In this document: positions 53,850-64,000 of the stretch, one piece after another
Position numbering within the stretch: the stretch's first letter is position 1
Layout: each line of letters begins with the position of its first letter
NCBI RefSeq assembly: GCF_004006015.1
Contig: NZ_CP034766.1
Coordinates: 2,637,001 to 2,701,000 of the forward strand
Reading direction: 5' to 3'
Length of the DNA: 64,000 nucleotides
Origin: Rhodococcus sp. X156
GTDB lineage: Bacteria > Actinomycetota > Actinomycetes > Mycobacteriales > Mycobacteriaceae
The notes under the pieces: model-generated
What the model saw: the letters and a program-made list of their open reading frames with translations, nothing else
Told to the model about the DNA's origin: nothing
The model's database searches: none
Position numbers and translations under genes: made by a program

Positions 53850-54542
53850 ATGACCCAGCCAGGCAACGACGGTTCGTCCCCAGTCACCAACAACCAGCGA
53901 GACGAGACGCGCGCCCTGCTGGGCCAGCACTACGCCCAGGGGCGGATGACCGCCGACCAGTACTCCGACCGGATGGGCACCGCCGCCACCGCGGCCACGG
54001 TGGACGAGCTGCGGGAGCTGTTCAACGACCTGCCGCACCCCTACCCGATCTCCCTGGGCGGCCAGCACTCCCCCGGCCAGCCGGGACCTGGTCAGCCGGG
54101 GCCTGCACAGCCCGGCCCCTACAACAAGCCCGGGCCGGCGCAACCGGGTCCTTACGGCCAGCCCGGTCCGGCCCAGCCGGGCCCTTACGGCCAGCCCGGT
54201 CCGGCCCAGCCGGGTCCCTACGGTCAGCCCGGTCCCTACGGCCAGCCCGGTCCCTACGGCCAGCCGGCACCGGCCGGCTACCCGCGACCCGCGGCGGGCG
54301 CCCCCTACGGCGTCGATCCGCTCAGCGGAGTCCCGTTCTCCGACAAGGAGAAGCTCACCGCCGGCCTGCTCCAGCTGTTCCTGGGCGGCTTCGGCGTGGG
54401 CCGCTTCTACACCGGCCACACCGGCATCGCGGTGGCCCAGCTGCTCACCTGCGGCGGCTGCGGCGTCTGGAGCCTGGTCGACGGCATCCTGATGCTCACC
54501 GGCAAGGTCACCGACCCGCAGGGACGCCCGCTGCGCGGCTGA
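53850..54542 (+). CDS. DUF1707-TM2 membrane protein with Pro/Gly-rich repeats
   Basis: A 230-residue protein. DUF1707 (SHOCT-like; [42 protein letters not shown]) spans ~15-62, a Pro-Gly-Gln-Tyr repeat region 74-143 built of [11 protein letters not shown] units, then a TM2 domain ([39 protein letters not shown]) with two helices. The ATG lies 6 bases after TATTGT, probably leaderless. Divergent from xerD and paralogous to the next gene. Function unknown; perhaps envelope-associated. Confidence 0.87.
   Translation: MTQPGNDGSSPVTNNQRDETRALLGQHYAQGRMTADQYSDRMGTAATAATVDELRELFNDLPHPYPISLGGQHSPGQPGPGQPGPAQPGPYNKPGPAQPGPYGQPGPAQPGPYGQPGPAQPGPYGQPGPYGQPGPYGQPAPAGYPRPAAGAPYGVDPLSGVPFSDKEKLTAGLLQLFLGGFGVGRFYTGHTGIAVAQLLTCGGCGVWSLVDGILMLTGKVTDPQGRPLRG
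54105..54272 (+). repeat. In-gene tandem repeats encoding [11 protein letters not shown]-like units
   Basis: Imperfect repeats of about 30-33 bases and then 15 bases, in frame, encode the Pro/Gly-rich linker of the first TM2 protein. The copy number is likely to vary between strains. Confidence 0.75.
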
Positions 54543-54587
54543 GCCGTTTGACCGGCCTGGGCTTGTCGGCGCGCCTAGAGTGCAGGC

Positions 54588-55235
54588 ATGAGTGCTTCGC
54601 CGGACCCCGGGCTCATGCGCACGGACGACGCCGAGCGCCACGACGCCCAGCAGGTGCTCGGCCAGCACTTCGTCGCCGGCCGGCTGGACTACGCGGAGTA
54701 CCAGGACCGGCTCAACGCCGCCACCGCGGCGCGCACCCGCAAGGACCTGTGGGAGCTGTTCTCCGACCTGCCCGAGCCACACCCGCGGGTGCTCGGTGCG
54801 CTCGGCGGGCCGGACCACCTGGGCCACGGCGAGCTCGCGCCGCCCTACTGGGGCGCCCCTGCCGCCGCGCCGGCACCCCCCGCGCCACCGCGCTTCCCCG
54901 GCTTCGCGGCGCCCCCGGCGGGAAGCGGCGCCTACGGGTACCCCGTGCCGGGCCACGGCGGGCAGCCCAGCGCCCCCTACGGCGTGGACCCGCGCACCGG
55001 CCGCCCCCGCTCCGACAAGGTGCGGGTGACGGCGGGAACGCTGCAGATCGTGCTGGGCTGCCTGGGCATCGGCCGCTTCTACACCGGCCACTACGGCGTG
55101 GGCACGGCCCAGCTGCTCATCACGGTGCTGTCGCAGGGCACCCTGGCGCCGCTGGTCATCTTGTGGGGCGTCATCGACGGCATCCTCATGCTCACCGGGT
55201 TCGTCTCCGACCGCCGCGGCCGTCCGCTGCGCTAG
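54588..55235 (+). CDS. DUF1707-TM2 membrane protein, second copy
   Basis: A 215-residue paralogue of the preceding protein. DUF1707 at about 10-62 ([40 protein letters not shown]), an Ala/Pro-rich linker without regular repeats, then TM2 ([26 protein letters not shown]...[14 protein letters not shown]). Both end in DRRGRPLR or DPQGRPLRG. The ATG lies 6 bases after TAGAGT, probably leaderless. Local tandem duplication is likely. Confidence 0.88.
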   Translation: MSASPDPGLMRTDDAERHDAQQVLGQHFVAGRLDYAEYQDRLNAATAARTRKDLWELFSDLPEPHPRVLGALGGPDHLGHGELAPPYWGAPAAAPAPPAPPRFPGFAAPPAGSGAYGYPVPGHGGQPSAPYGVDPRTGRPRSDKVRVTAGTLQIVLGCLGIGRFYTGHYGVGTAQLLITVLSQGTLAPLVILWGVIDGILMLTGFVSDRRGRPLR

Positions 55236-55276
55236 GCAGGGCCAGGTCGGCTGGTCCTCGCGGTAGCGTGCCGCTC

Positions 55277-56545
55277 GTGAGTCGCCGAGGCAGTGCCACC
55301 CTCGACCGGCGGGTCGCGCTGGGCACCGGGGCGCTCGCGCTCACCGCGCTGGTCGCTGCTGCCGTCGCCACCACCGTCGCCCCCGAGGCCGGCGTGGTGC
55401 TGCCCGTTCCGTCGACGACCGTGTGGTTGCTGGGTGCGGTCACGCTGGCGCTGCAGGCCACCGCACTGCTGTGGCGTCAGGTGGCACCGCGAGCCGTCCT
55501 GCTCGTCGTCGCCCTCGGGATGTTGCTGTGCGGGCTCTGCGGCCTCGGTGACGCGGTCGGGCTGGCCCAGCTGGCCACCCTGGTCGCGGCCTACACCCTC
55601 GGGCTCGCCCAGCCGCTGTCCCGGTCCTGGCCCACCTTCGTCGCGGCGGCGCTGCTCGCCGGTGCCGGCACGCTGGCCAGCAGCCTGGGCAGCGGCGAGC
55701 CGGTGGCGCCGTCGGTGGGCCTGGGGCTGCTGCAGGGCCTCAGCACCGTGGCCCTCCCCCTGGGGGTCGCGGTGGTGGTGGCGGCGCGCCGCGAGGCTCG
55801 CCTGGCCCGGGAGAGCCGGGCGGCCGCCCTCGAGCGGGAGCACGGCGCGCTGGTGCAGGCCGCTGTCGCCCGCGAGCGCACGGCGATGGCCCGCGAGCTG
55901 CACGACATCGCCGCCCACCACCTCTCCGGCATCGCCGTCATGACCGCGGCGATCGGCACCCAGATCGACTCCGACCCCGCTGGCGCCAAGGCCGCGGTGG
56001 CGCAGGTGCGGGCGCAGAGCACCGCCGTGCTGCGGGACCTGCGCAGCCTGGTCGGCCTGCTCCGCGAGGACGACGCCCCCGCAGCCGACCCCGGCCGAGT
56101 GCGGCCCGAGTCGCTGGCGGGCATCGCCGCGCTCGTCGACGACGTCACCACCGCGGGCCGGGACGTGGGACTGACGGTGCTGGCCGGGACGCGGCCGCTG
56201 GGTGAGGGCGTCGGCCCGCTCGCCCAGCTGGGGGCCTACCGGATGGCGCAGGAGGCCCTCGCCAACGCCGCGCGGCACGCCCCCGGTGCACGCACCGAGG
56301 TCACCATCGACAACCGCGACCCCGACTCCGTGCTGGTGACGGCGCACAACGGCCCGGCAGGCCCGGCCCCGGCCCCGGCCGACGGGCGGCGTGCCGGGTT
56401 CGGCATCGTCGGGATGCGGGAGCGCGCCGAGCTCACCGGGGCGAGCCTCGACGTCGGCGCCACCGCCGACGGCGGGTGGCGGGTGAGCCTCCGGATGCCC
56501 CGGGAGCCGCACCGGGCGGATGCGCTCGCCGCGGAGGACGCATGA
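55277..56545 (+). CDS. Sensor histidine kinase (NarL-type, HisKA_3)
   Basis: A 422-residue kinase. About five N-terminal transmembrane segments (15-170) have almost no extracellular domain, then a HisKA_3 dimerisation helix with phospho-acceptor His209 ([18 protein letters not shown]) and an HATPase_c domain ([28 protein letters not shown]). It probably senses membrane or intramembrane cues. The GTG lies 7 bases after TAGCGT, probably leaderless. It overlaps its response regulator by ATGA. Confidence 0.9.
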   Translation: MSRRGSATLDRRVALGTGALALTALVAAAVATTVAPEAGVVLPVPSTTVWLLGAVTLALQATALLWRQVAPRAVLLVVALGMLLCGLCGLGDAVGLAQLATLVAAYTLGLAQPLSRSWPTFVAAALLAGAGTLASSLGSGEPVAPSVGLGLLQGLSTVALPLGVAVVVAARREARLARESRAAALEREHGALVQAAVARERTAMARELHDIAAHHLSGIAVMTAAIGTQIDSDPAGAKAAVAQVRAQSTAVLRDLRSLVGLLREDDAPAADPGRVRPESLAGIAALVDDVTTAGRDVGLTVLAGTRPLGEGVGPLAQLGAYRMAQEALANAARHAPGARTEVTIDNRDPDSVLVTAHNGPAGPAPAPADGRRAGFGIVGMRERAELTGASLDVGATADGGWRVSLRMPREPHRADALAAEDA

Positions 56546-57207
56546 TCCGGGTGGTGATCGCCGACGACCAGGCGCTGGTGCGCGCCGGGTTGCGGACCTT
56601 GCTGGACGCCGAGGCCGACCTCGAGGTCGTCGCCGTCGCCGCGGACGGCCACGAGGCGGTGGACGCCGCCCGCGCGCTGCGCCCGGACGTGGTCTGCATG
56701 GACATCCGGATGCCCGGCCAGGACGGCATCAGCGCCACCCGAGAGCTGTGCGGGCCCGGGGTGGCCCACCCGGTGCCGGTGCTGGTGCTCACCACCTTCG
56801 ACGTGGACGAGTACCTCTTCGGGGCGCTGGAGGCCGGGGCATCGGGCTTTCTGCTCAAGGACGCCGAGCCGGAGGTGCTCGTCGCCGCGGTGCGGTCGGT
56901 CGCGCGCGGCAACGGCACCCTCGACGACAGCCTCACCAAGCGGGTGCTGCGCGAGGTGGTCACCCGCCGCGAGATCGTCCCCGTCACCGCCGGACGTGCC
57001 TCGGAGCTGCTCACCGCCCGCGAGCTGGACATCCTGTTGCTGCTCGCCCAGGGGTTGTCCAACGACGAGATCGCCGCCACCCTGGTGCTGGAGACCTCCA
57101 CGGTGAAGTCCCACCTGGCCCGGATGATGCCCAAGCTCGGCGTCCGCTCCCGCCTGCAGGCCGCGGTGTGGGCCTACCAGAACAAGGTCGTGGCCGTCCC
57201 CGAGTGA
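56542..57207 (+). CDS. NarL/FixJ-family response regulator
   Basis: A 221-residue regulator. The receiver domain has acidic D8/D9, phospho-acceptor D54 (VCMDIRMPG), and a Thr/Lys pair in TTFD and LLKDAEP. The LuxR HTH spans ~150-210 (LTARELDILLLLAQGLSNDEIAATLVLETSTVKSHLARMMPKLGVRSR). Partner of the preceding kinase. The likely target is the ABC exporter downstream, whose upstream gap has an 18-base inverted repeat. Confidence 0.93.
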   Translation: MIRVVIADDQALVRAGLRTLLDAEADLEVVAVAADGHEAVDAARALRPDVVCMDIRMPGQDGISATRELCGPGVAHPVPVLVLTTFDVDEYLFGALEAGASGFLLKDAEPEVLVAAVRSVARGNGTLDDSLTKRVLREVVTRREIVPVTAGRASELLTARELDILLLLAQGLSNDEIAATLVLETSTVKSHLARMMPKLGVRSRLQAAVWAYQNKVVAVPE

Positions 57208-57211
57208 GCGC

Positions 57212-57229
57212 TTGCATCGAAGGATGCAA
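57212..57229. promoter_or_regulatory. Inverted repeat TTGCATC-GAAG-GATGCAA
   Basis: Perfect 7-4-7 inverted repeat just after the response-regulator stop and 91 bases before the exporter ATPase start. LuxR-type regulators bind dyads of this kind, so it is a candidate site for the adjacent regulator. A 10-base palindrome AGGAATTCCT (57269-57278) follows, next to a TAGGTT -10-like element. Confidence 0.5.
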
Positions 57230-57319
57230 CGTCGCGATCTCCCTCCCACGGCGCTCGAGGCGCCGCGCAGGAATTCCTAGGTTCGACAGGTGCCCATCCT
57301 GCGACCGAGGAGACCTGCG

Positions 57320-58090
57320 ATGACCGCCTCCACCACCGCCCGGCAACCACTGCCGGACCGCACCACCGCCGCCGCGCTGCGGCTCGTCGACGTCCACAAG
57401 CAGTACACCGGTGCCTCGGGGGCGGTGCACGCCCTGCGCGGTGTCTCGCTCACCCTGGACGCTGGCTCCTTCACCGCCGTGATGGGCCCCTCGGGGTCGG
57501 GCAAGTCCACCCTGCTTCACTGCGCCGCCGGGCTCGACGTCCCGACCAGCGGCCGGGTCACCGTCGGTGAGCGCGACATCAGCACGCTGGCACCCGATGC
57601 GCTCACCCGGTTCCGCCGCGACCACGTCGGCTTCGTCTTCCAGGCCTACAACCTCGTGCCGCACCTCAGCGTGGCCGACAACATCCAGCTGCCGGTGATG
57701 CTGGCCGGGCGCGAGCCAGACCGCGGCTGGCAGGCGGAGCTGCTGGACGCCGTCGGCCTGGCCGGGATGGCCGACCGCCGCCCGGGTGAGCTCTCCGGCG
57801 GACAGGCCCAACGGGTCGCCATCGCCCGGGCTCTGTTCTCCCGGCCGACGGTCGTCTTCGCCGACGAGCCCACCGGCGCGCTGGACGCCCGCACCGGTAC
57901 CGCGGTGCTCACGCTGCTCCGCGACACCGCCCGCCAGCTCGGGCAGACCGTGGTGGTGGTGACCCACGACGCCGCAGTGGCCGCCACCGCCGAGCAGGTG
58001 CTGTTCCTCTCCGACGGGCGCCTGGTCGACCAGCTGTCGAACCCGACGGCCAAGACGGTCGCCGAGCGCATGCTCGGGCTGGAGCGGTGA
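57320..58090 (+). CDS. ABC transporter ATP-binding protein (LolD/MacB-like)
   Basis: A 256-residue ATPase. Walker A GPSGSGKS at 56-63, Q-loop [16 protein letters not shown], signature [12 protein letters not shown], Walker [14 protein letters not shown]-loop VTHDAAVA. This is the lipoprotein/antimicrobial-peptide exporter class that pairs with FtsX-like permeases. ATG 57320 has GAGGAG upstream; an earlier ATG at 57290 lacks a site. Next to a two-component system, it resembles cell-envelope stress modules. Confidence 0.92.
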   Translation: MTASTTARQPLPDRTTAAALRLVDVHKQYTGASGAVHALRGVSLTLDAGSFTAVMGPSGSGKSTLLHCAAGLDVPTSGRVTVGERDISTLAPDALTRFRRDHVGFVFQAYNLVPHLSVADNIQLPVMLAGREPDRGWQAELLDAVGLAGMADRRPGELSGGQAQRVAIARALFSRPTVVFADEPTGALDARTGTAVLTLLRDTARQLGQTVVVVTHDAAVAATAEQVLFLSDGRLVDQLSNPTAKTVAERMLGLER

Positions 58091-59970
58091 GCGCGATGTG
58101 GCGCCTCGCCCGCTCCGGTGCCGCCGCGCACCTGCCGAGCCTGGTCGGACCGTTCGTGGTGCTGGCCCTGGCCGGGGTCCTGCTGTCAGGAACCGGCGTG
58201 CTGATCGAGTCCGGTCTCCGCTCCGGCGGCGACGCCGGCTTCCTCATCGCCCTGGCCAGCTCGTTCACCGGGACCGCGACCATGCTGGTGGTCTTCGTGG
58301 TCGCCGCCACCGTCTCCCTCGCCCTGCGCCAGCGCCAGCGGGACTTCGCGCTGCTGCGCGCGGTGGGGGCGACGCGGGGGCAGATCCGCAGCCTGGTCAG
58401 CCGGGAGACCGGTCTGGTCACGCTGGTGGCAGCACCGGTGGGCGCGCTGGTCGGCCTGGTCGCGGTGCGTTCGCTGACCCCGCTGCTGGCCTCGTCCCAG
58501 ATGGTCACCCCGGACTTCCAGCTGGCGCTCTCCCCCCTGCCGGTGCTCGGGGCCCTCGTGTTCCTGCTGCCGGTGGCCTGGCTCGCCGCGCGGCTGGCCA
58601 CCCGCGGCACCCTGCGTGCCGCACCCACGGCGGCCATCGGCGACAGCGTCGTCGAGCCGGTCGGCATCGGCCGCGTCCGTCGGACCAGCGCGATCGTCGT
58701 GGCGGCGGTGGGCCTGGCCGCAGCGCTGAGCCCGGTGGCCGTGCCCGGAGCCCTGGGCAGCGCCACGGCCGCGGTCTCGGCGTTCCTGCTCATCGGCGCA
58801 GCGGCGCTGGCGGGCCCGGCGCTGGTGGCCTGGGTGCTGCACCGCATCGGTCGCCGCGGCGGACCGGCCACGCAGCTGGCGCTGGCCAACACCCGCGGCT
58901 TCTCCCGGCGGCTGACCACGGTGGTGGTGCCGCTGGCGCTGGCCCTGGGGGTCGGCACCGTGCAGGCCACCATCGACGACACCATGGTGGTCGCGGGCGC
59001 CCAGCAGCTCGCCGACGGGCTGCACGCGGACCTGGTGGTCACCGGCACGGACCTGGAGCGACACCAGCTCACCGCCGTGCCGGGCGTGGACGTGGCCACC
59101 CCGCTGGCCTCCGTGCCCGCCCAGGTGCGCACCGACGACGAGAGCGGGTGGCTCGGCGCCCTGGGCTGGGAGCCCGTGCCGGTGCGGGCCCTGCCTGCCG
59201 GCGGCGTCGCGGCGACGCTCGACCCCGGGGTGGTGGACGGCGACCTGGCCGGCCTGGACCGCACCGACACCGTCGCCATCAGCCGCGACGCCCGCATGGA
59301 CACCGGCAAGGGCCTCGGCGACACCATCGCCATCCGGTGGGCCGGTGGTGAGCTCACGGTGGCCACCGTGGTCGCGGTGTACGACCGTGGCCTGGGCTTC
59401 GGCGACTACCTCACCGGCCAGGGCACCCCCGCCTCGCACGGCGTGGACGTCCGGCCGGACACGGTGCTGCTGCGCACCAGCGACGCCGGCGTCGGGCCCG
59501 CCGTCGCCGGCCTCGGGCTGACCGTGCAGGGCGAGCAGGAGCACGTGGACGCCGTGGTGGCCGCCGGTGGCGGCCAGCGAGAGCTGTCCACGATGCTGCT
59601 GCTCCTGCTGCTGGCCTTCGTGGGCGTGGCCGCCGCCAACGCCCTGGTGCTCACCACCGCTGGGCGGCGGGCCGAGCTGGTGCTGCTGTGGCGCACCGGC
59701 GCCACCCGCCGACAGCTGGTCGCGATGGCCGGGGTGGAGGCGCTGGTCACCGGGGTGGTGGCGTGGCTGATCGGCACGGCAACCGTGCTCCCCGCGGTCC
59801 TGGGTGTCAGCGTCGGACTGCTGGGCCCGGCGGTGCCGCCGGTGGACCTGGCCACCTACGGCGCGCTGAGCGCAGCGGTGCTGCTCATCCCGCTGCTGAC
59901 CGTCGTCCCGGTGGTCGCCCGCGCCGTGGGCCAGCGCCCGCAGGTGCCATCGCTAGGGTCAGCCACATGA
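58087..59970 (+). CDS. FtsX-like ABC exporter permease
   Basis: A 627-residue permease with two FtsX cores (about 60-175 and 490-610), each of three to four helices, plus central helices and a MacB-type extracellular region at about 295-480. The cytosolic QRQRDFALLRAVGATRGQIRSLVSRE motif is characteristic. It overlaps the ATPase gene by GTGA and the deaminase gene by ATGA. Substrate unknown: a lipid, lipoprotein or peptide antibiotic. Confidence 0.9.
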   Translation: MSAMWRLARSGAAAHLPSLVGPFVVLALAGVLLSGTGVLIESGLRSGGDAGFLIALASSFTGTATMLVVFVVAATVSLALRQRQRDFALLRAVGATRGQIRSLVSRETGLVTLVAAPVGALVGLVAVRSLTPLLASSQMVTPDFQLALSPLPVLGALVFLLPVAWLAARLATRGTLRAAPTAAIGDSVVEPVGIGRVRRTSAIVVAAVGLAAALSPVAVPGALGSATAAVSAFLLIGAAALAGPALVAWVLHRIGRRGGPATQLALANTRGFSRRLTTVVVPLALALGVGTVQATIDDTMVVAGAQQLADGLHADLVVTGTDLERHQLTAVPGVDVATPLASVPAQVRTDDESGWLGALGWEPVPVRALPAGGVAATLDPGVVDGDLAGLDRTDTVAISRDARMDTGKGLGDTIAIRWAGGELTVATVVAVYDRGLGFGDYLTGQGTPASHGVDVRPDTVLLRTSDAGVGPAVAGLGLTVQGEQEHVDAVVAAGGGQRELSTMLLLLLLAFVGVAAANALVLTTAGRRAELVLLWRTGATRRQLVAMAGVEALVTGVVAWLIGTATVLPAVLGVSVGLLGPAVPPVDLATYGALSAAVLLIPLLTVVPVVARAVGQRPQVPSLGSAT

Positions 59971-60461
59971 CCCAGCTCTACGACCCGTCCCCGGTCGAGC
60001 TCGTGCACCTGCAGCGCTGCGTCGAGCTGGCCACCGAGGCGCTCGCCGACGGCGACGAGCCGTTCGGGTCGGTGCTCGTCGACGGCGCGGGCCGCGTGCG
60101 CTTCGAGGAGCGCAACCGGGTGGGCGGCGGCGACGCCACCCGGCACCCGGAGATCGAGATCGCGCGGTGGGCAGCCGCGCACCTGAGCCCGCAGGAGCGC
60201 GCCGGCTGCACCGTCTACACGTCCGGCGAGCACTGCCCGATGTGTGCGGCCGCGCACGGGTGGGTGGGGCTGGGCCGAATCGTCTTCGCCGCCAGCTCCG
60301 CCCAGCTGTCGGACTGGCTCACCGAGTGGGCGGAGCCGGCCGCCCCGGTCGCCCCGCTGCCGATCACCACGGTGGTTCCGGGGCTGCCGGTGGCGGGCCC
60401 GGTCGCCTCGCTCGCCGAGCAGGTCCGGGCCCTGCACGCCCGCCAGCGGGGTCGTCGCTGA
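59967..60461 (+). CDS. Nucleoside deaminase-like zinc enzyme (HPE variant)
   Basis: A 164-residue cytidine-deaminase-fold protein. The first zinc motif reads H60-P61-E62 instead of the usual H-A-E or H-P-E of some families; the second is C90-P-M-C93. GDEPFGSVLVDG is the typical strand. tRNA-specific, guanine or cytosine deaminase activity cannot be decided. The ATG overlaps the permease stop; a TAGGGT lies 7 bases before it, so a separate leaderless transcript is also possible. Confidence 0.8.
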   Translation: MTQLYDPSPVELVHLQRCVELATEALADGDEPFGSVLVDGAGRVRFEERNRVGGGDATRHPEIEIARWAAAHLSPQERAGCTVYTSGEHCPMCAAAHGWVGLGRIVFAASSAQLSDWLTEWAEPAAPVAPLPITTVVPGLPVAGPVASLAEQVRALHARQRGRR

Positions 60462-60471
60462 CGGGCGGGCA

Positions 60472-60509
60472 GCACCCAGGGACCAGCTGTGCACCCAGGG
60501 ACTAGCTGT
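60472..60509. repeat. Two tandem 19-base copies at the NUDIX 3' end
   Basis: GCACCCAGGGACCAGCTGT and GCACCCAGGGACTAGCTGT lie head to tail and differ at one base. The second copy carries the TAG stop of the minus-strand NUDIX gene (CTA at 60502-60504); the first reads CCA there. A small tandem duplication between convergent genes. Confidence 0.7.
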
Positions 60510-61140
60510 GCGCGGCCTCGCCCCGGCGGAGCAGCGCGAACGACTGGTCGGTCCACTCCGCGTCCGGCGTGCGCAGCGGCGTGCCGGTGGCCCGGGCCGC
60601 CGACAGCGCCAGCAACCCGCTGACCGCTGCGCAGTTCACGATGTCGCCGGAGAGCACCCGGCGCACGGCATCGACCAGCGGCACCCGCTGCACCACCAGG
60701 TCGGCCTCCTCGTGCTCCGGGTCCGGGCGGTCCACCTCGCTGAGCCCCTCGGCCAGGTACACCCGCATGGACTCGTCGCAGAAGCCCGGCGACGGGTCGA
60801 TGTCCACCAGCACCGACCAGCGCTGCGCGGCCAGGCCCACCTCCTCGGCCAGCTCGCGCTGGGCCGCGGGCAGCGGCTCCTCGTCGGCCACGTCGAGCAG
60901 GCCGGCGGGCAGCTCCCACAGCCGCCGGCCCAGCGGGTGCCGGTACTGATGGATGAGCACCACCTGGTCGGCCTCGTCGAGCGCCACCACGGCCACGCTG
61001 GCGTGGTGCTCCACCACCTCGCGGGTGGAGGTGTCCCCGCCCGGCATGCGCACCTGGTCGGCACGCAGCGCCAGGATGGCGCCGCGGTACACCACCTGGC
61101 TGTCGGCCACGCTGAAGTCGTGGGCTCCCGGCTCGCTCAC
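60502..61140 (-). CDS. NUDIX hydrolase, ADP-ribose pyrophosphatase-like
   Basis: A 212-residue NUDIX enzyme. The Nudix box spans LPAGLLDVADEEPLPAAQRELAEEVGL (about 100-126) with the REx2EE metal motif. Hydrophobic VVLIHQYRHPLGRRLWELPAG precedes it, and PGFCDESMRVYLAEGL follows, as in ADP-ribose pyrophosphatases. It corresponds to mycobacterial Rv1700 beside pyrG. GTG start one base after pyrG's stop codon. Confidence 0.9.
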   Translation of the reverse strand: MSEPGAHDFSVADSQVVYRGAILALRADQVRMPGGDTSTREVVEHHASVAVVALDEADQVVLIHQYRHPLGRRLWELPAGLLDVADEEPLPAAQRELAEEVGLAAQRWSVLVDIDPSPGFCDESMRVYLAEGLSEVDRPDPEHEEADLVVQRVPLVDAVRRVLSGDIVNCAAVSGLLALSAARATGTPLRTPDAEWTDQSFALLRRGEAAHS

Positions 61141-61141
61141 C

Positions 61142-63019
<1,878 letters not shown>

Positions 63020-63964
63020 TCAGCCCTGGGTGGGCACCGTCATGCCCTGGGCGTTGCCCGCGGTGCCGTAGCGGCCCGCGCGGCCGTCCAGCTGCTCCTG
63101 CAGCCCCAGCACGGCGGTGATCTGTCCGGCGGCGGTGTCCACGTTGTCCACGGTGGTGAGCGCGGCGGTCACGTCGACGTCGGCGCGGGCCACCCCCAGG
63201 GGGCCGTTGCCCTCGGCCGAGCCGGTGCGCCCGGCCAGCACCACGCCGGCGCTGCTGCGGTCCAGCGCGGCGGCGAAGCGGGCGATGGTGGAGGCGCGGT
63301 CCCCGGCGCCGTCGCCGGTGATCGCTCCCCCGGTGAGCACCAGGCCGAGCTGTCCGGCGGTGGGGGTGGGTCCGCCGTTGCCGACGAACCCGGCGGCCTG
63401 CAGGGCCTGCACGGCCACGGCCAGCTCGGCGGGGGTGGTGCGCGGCTTGGCGGTGGTGGCGTCCAGCAGCAGCACCGAGCCCAGCAGCGAGCCGGCCAGG
63501 CTGCCGGAGTCCACCGAGCCGGTGGGCAGCTGCACCCCGGCCGGGATGACGTTGGTGATGGTGGAGCGCACCTGGTCGGCGTTGGCCGGGTTCACGAACG
63601 CCGGGGTGAGGGCCACCTGGCCGGCCACCGAGCCGCCGGCGTCGGCGATGAGGCGCACCAGCGCGTCCCGGTCGGCGGAGCTGGCGTCGGGCGCGGTGAA
63701 GATGACCACGCTGCGCTGGGTGAGCACCGAGCGCAGCGCCAGCGGCGCCACCGCGGTGTCGAAGCCGTTGGCGGCGTTGAGCTGCTCGCGCAGGGCGTTG
63801 CGCTCGGTCTCCAGGGCCCGGACGTTCTGCTGCAGCCCGCTCTTGTCGTCGCGCAGCCCGGAGAGCAGCCCGTTGGACACCGAGGTGGAGCCCAGCACCA
63901 GGCCCAGCGCCAGGGCCAGGAACACGGCGGCGATCGAGATGATGTGGTGACGCAGGGTGATCAT
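63020..63964 (-). CDS. mctB: MctB/Rv1698-family membrane protein
   Basis: A 314-residue protein. An N-terminal transmembrane or signal helix (HHIISIAAVFLALALGLVLGS) is followed by a coiled-coil segment (about 35-65), then an alpha/beta domain (SVVIFTAPDASSADRD, LGLVLTGG). The mycobacterial homologue is reported to lower intracellular copper. Place between pyrG and steA is as in mycobacteria. Its ATG overlaps the steA stop (ATGA). Confidence 0.88.
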   Translation of the reverse strand: MITLRHHIISIAAVFLALALGLVLGSTSVSNGLLSGLRDDKSGLQQNVRALETERNALREQLNAANGFDTAVAPLALRSVLTQRSVVIFTAPDASSADRDALVRLIADAGGSVAGQVALTPAFVNPANADQVRSTITNVIPAGVQLPTGSVDSGSLAGSLLGSVLLLDATTAKPRTTPAELAVAVQALQAAGFVGNGGPTPTAGQLGLVLTGGAITGDGAGDRASTIARFAAALDRSSAGVVLAGRTGSAEGNGPLGVARADVDVTAALTTVDNVDTAAGQITAVLGLQEQLDGRAGRYGTAGNAQGMTVPTQG

Positions 63965-64000
63965 TCGCGCAGCCCCTTGACCCAGTCGTAGAAGCGGTCC
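63961..64000 (-). CDS. steA: SteA-like septation protein, C-terminal end (cut by window edge)
   Basis: Only the last 12 codons are visible (DRFYDWVKGLRE) before the stop. The ending and the ATGA overlap with mctB match SteA (Rv1697 type), which acts with SteB in cell separation. Identification rests mainly on synteny. Confidence 0.55.
   Translation of the reverse strand, partial: DRFYDWVKGLRE

Noticed and set aside
54105-54272. CRISPR-like regular repeats
   Set aside because: Repeats are in frame, encode QPGPYG units and have no spacers. No CRISPR array or cas gene was found in the window.
53760-55091. N-terminal extension of the XerD frame
   Set aside because: Antisense of the TM2 repeat region; ATG 53759 has a ribosome site and starts the known fold.
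53822-55276. Long N-terminal extension of the histidine kinase frame through both TM2 genes
   Set aside because: Arg/Pro/Ala-rich out-of-frame reading; a good leaderless GTG exists at 55277.

Overview
This is chromosomal DNA from a very GC-rich actinobacterium. It shows strong GTG/TTG start usage, dense ATGA/GTGA gene overlaps, many apparently leaderless genes, actinobacterial families (DUF1707-TM2 proteins, MctB, SteA, F420/FMN-type oxidoreductases) and the mycobacterial-type block steA-mctB-pyrG-nudix-xerD-parA-scpA-scpB-rluB-cmk-der. The block points to Mycobacteriales, Pseudonocardiales or a relative. The species cannot be named from the sequence alone.

Layout. 1-7.9 kb is a mixed set of small metabolic genes: two SDR dehydrogenases, LysR and NTF2-like gene remnants, a MarR repressor divergent from an MFS exporter, a luciferase-like monooxygenase, a glutaminase and an alpha/beta hydrolase. 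7.9-25.8 kb is a complete purine-ring catabolic locus. It encodes guanine deaminase, a fused xanthine dehydrogenase plus its FAD subunit, uricase, HIU hydrolase, OHCU decarboxylase, allantoinase, allantoate amidohydrolase, an ureidoglycine-glyoxylate aminotransferase, an AtzH/HpxZ-amidase (HpxY-like) fusion suited to oxalurate, an RpiR-family regulator and an NMT1-type ABC importer. The importer operon ends with an adenosine-deaminase-like enzyme and a 2OG-Fe(II) oxygenase. One near-palindromic motif (GAAAC-N4-GTTTC type) lies upstream of each of the three units and probably makes the locus a single regulon.

25.7-41.1 kb is accessory: methyltransferases, a lactate-monooxygenase-family enzyme, a DUF2268 peptidase, an EVE-HNH putative restriction protein, a DUF898 membrane protein, two TetR-controlled units, an acyl-CoA ligase, a luciferase-like monooxygenase, and a mosaic pseudogene built from pieces of a TetR gene and a monooxygenase gene that both have close homologues 3-7 kb away. 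41.2-46.3 kb is a single 1699-residue STAND-type NTPase gene of visibly lower GC, an Avs-like defence candidate, lying about 450 bases from the 3' end of a tRNA-Pro(GGG) gene.

47-64 kb is core genome: der, cmk, rluB, scpB, scpA, a ParA ATPase and xerD, then an insert holding two TM2 proteins, a two-component system, an ABC exporter and a deaminase, then nudix, pyrG, mctB and the end of steA. These serve ribosome assembly, nucleotide supply, chromosome condensation and segregation, dimer resolution and envelope functions.
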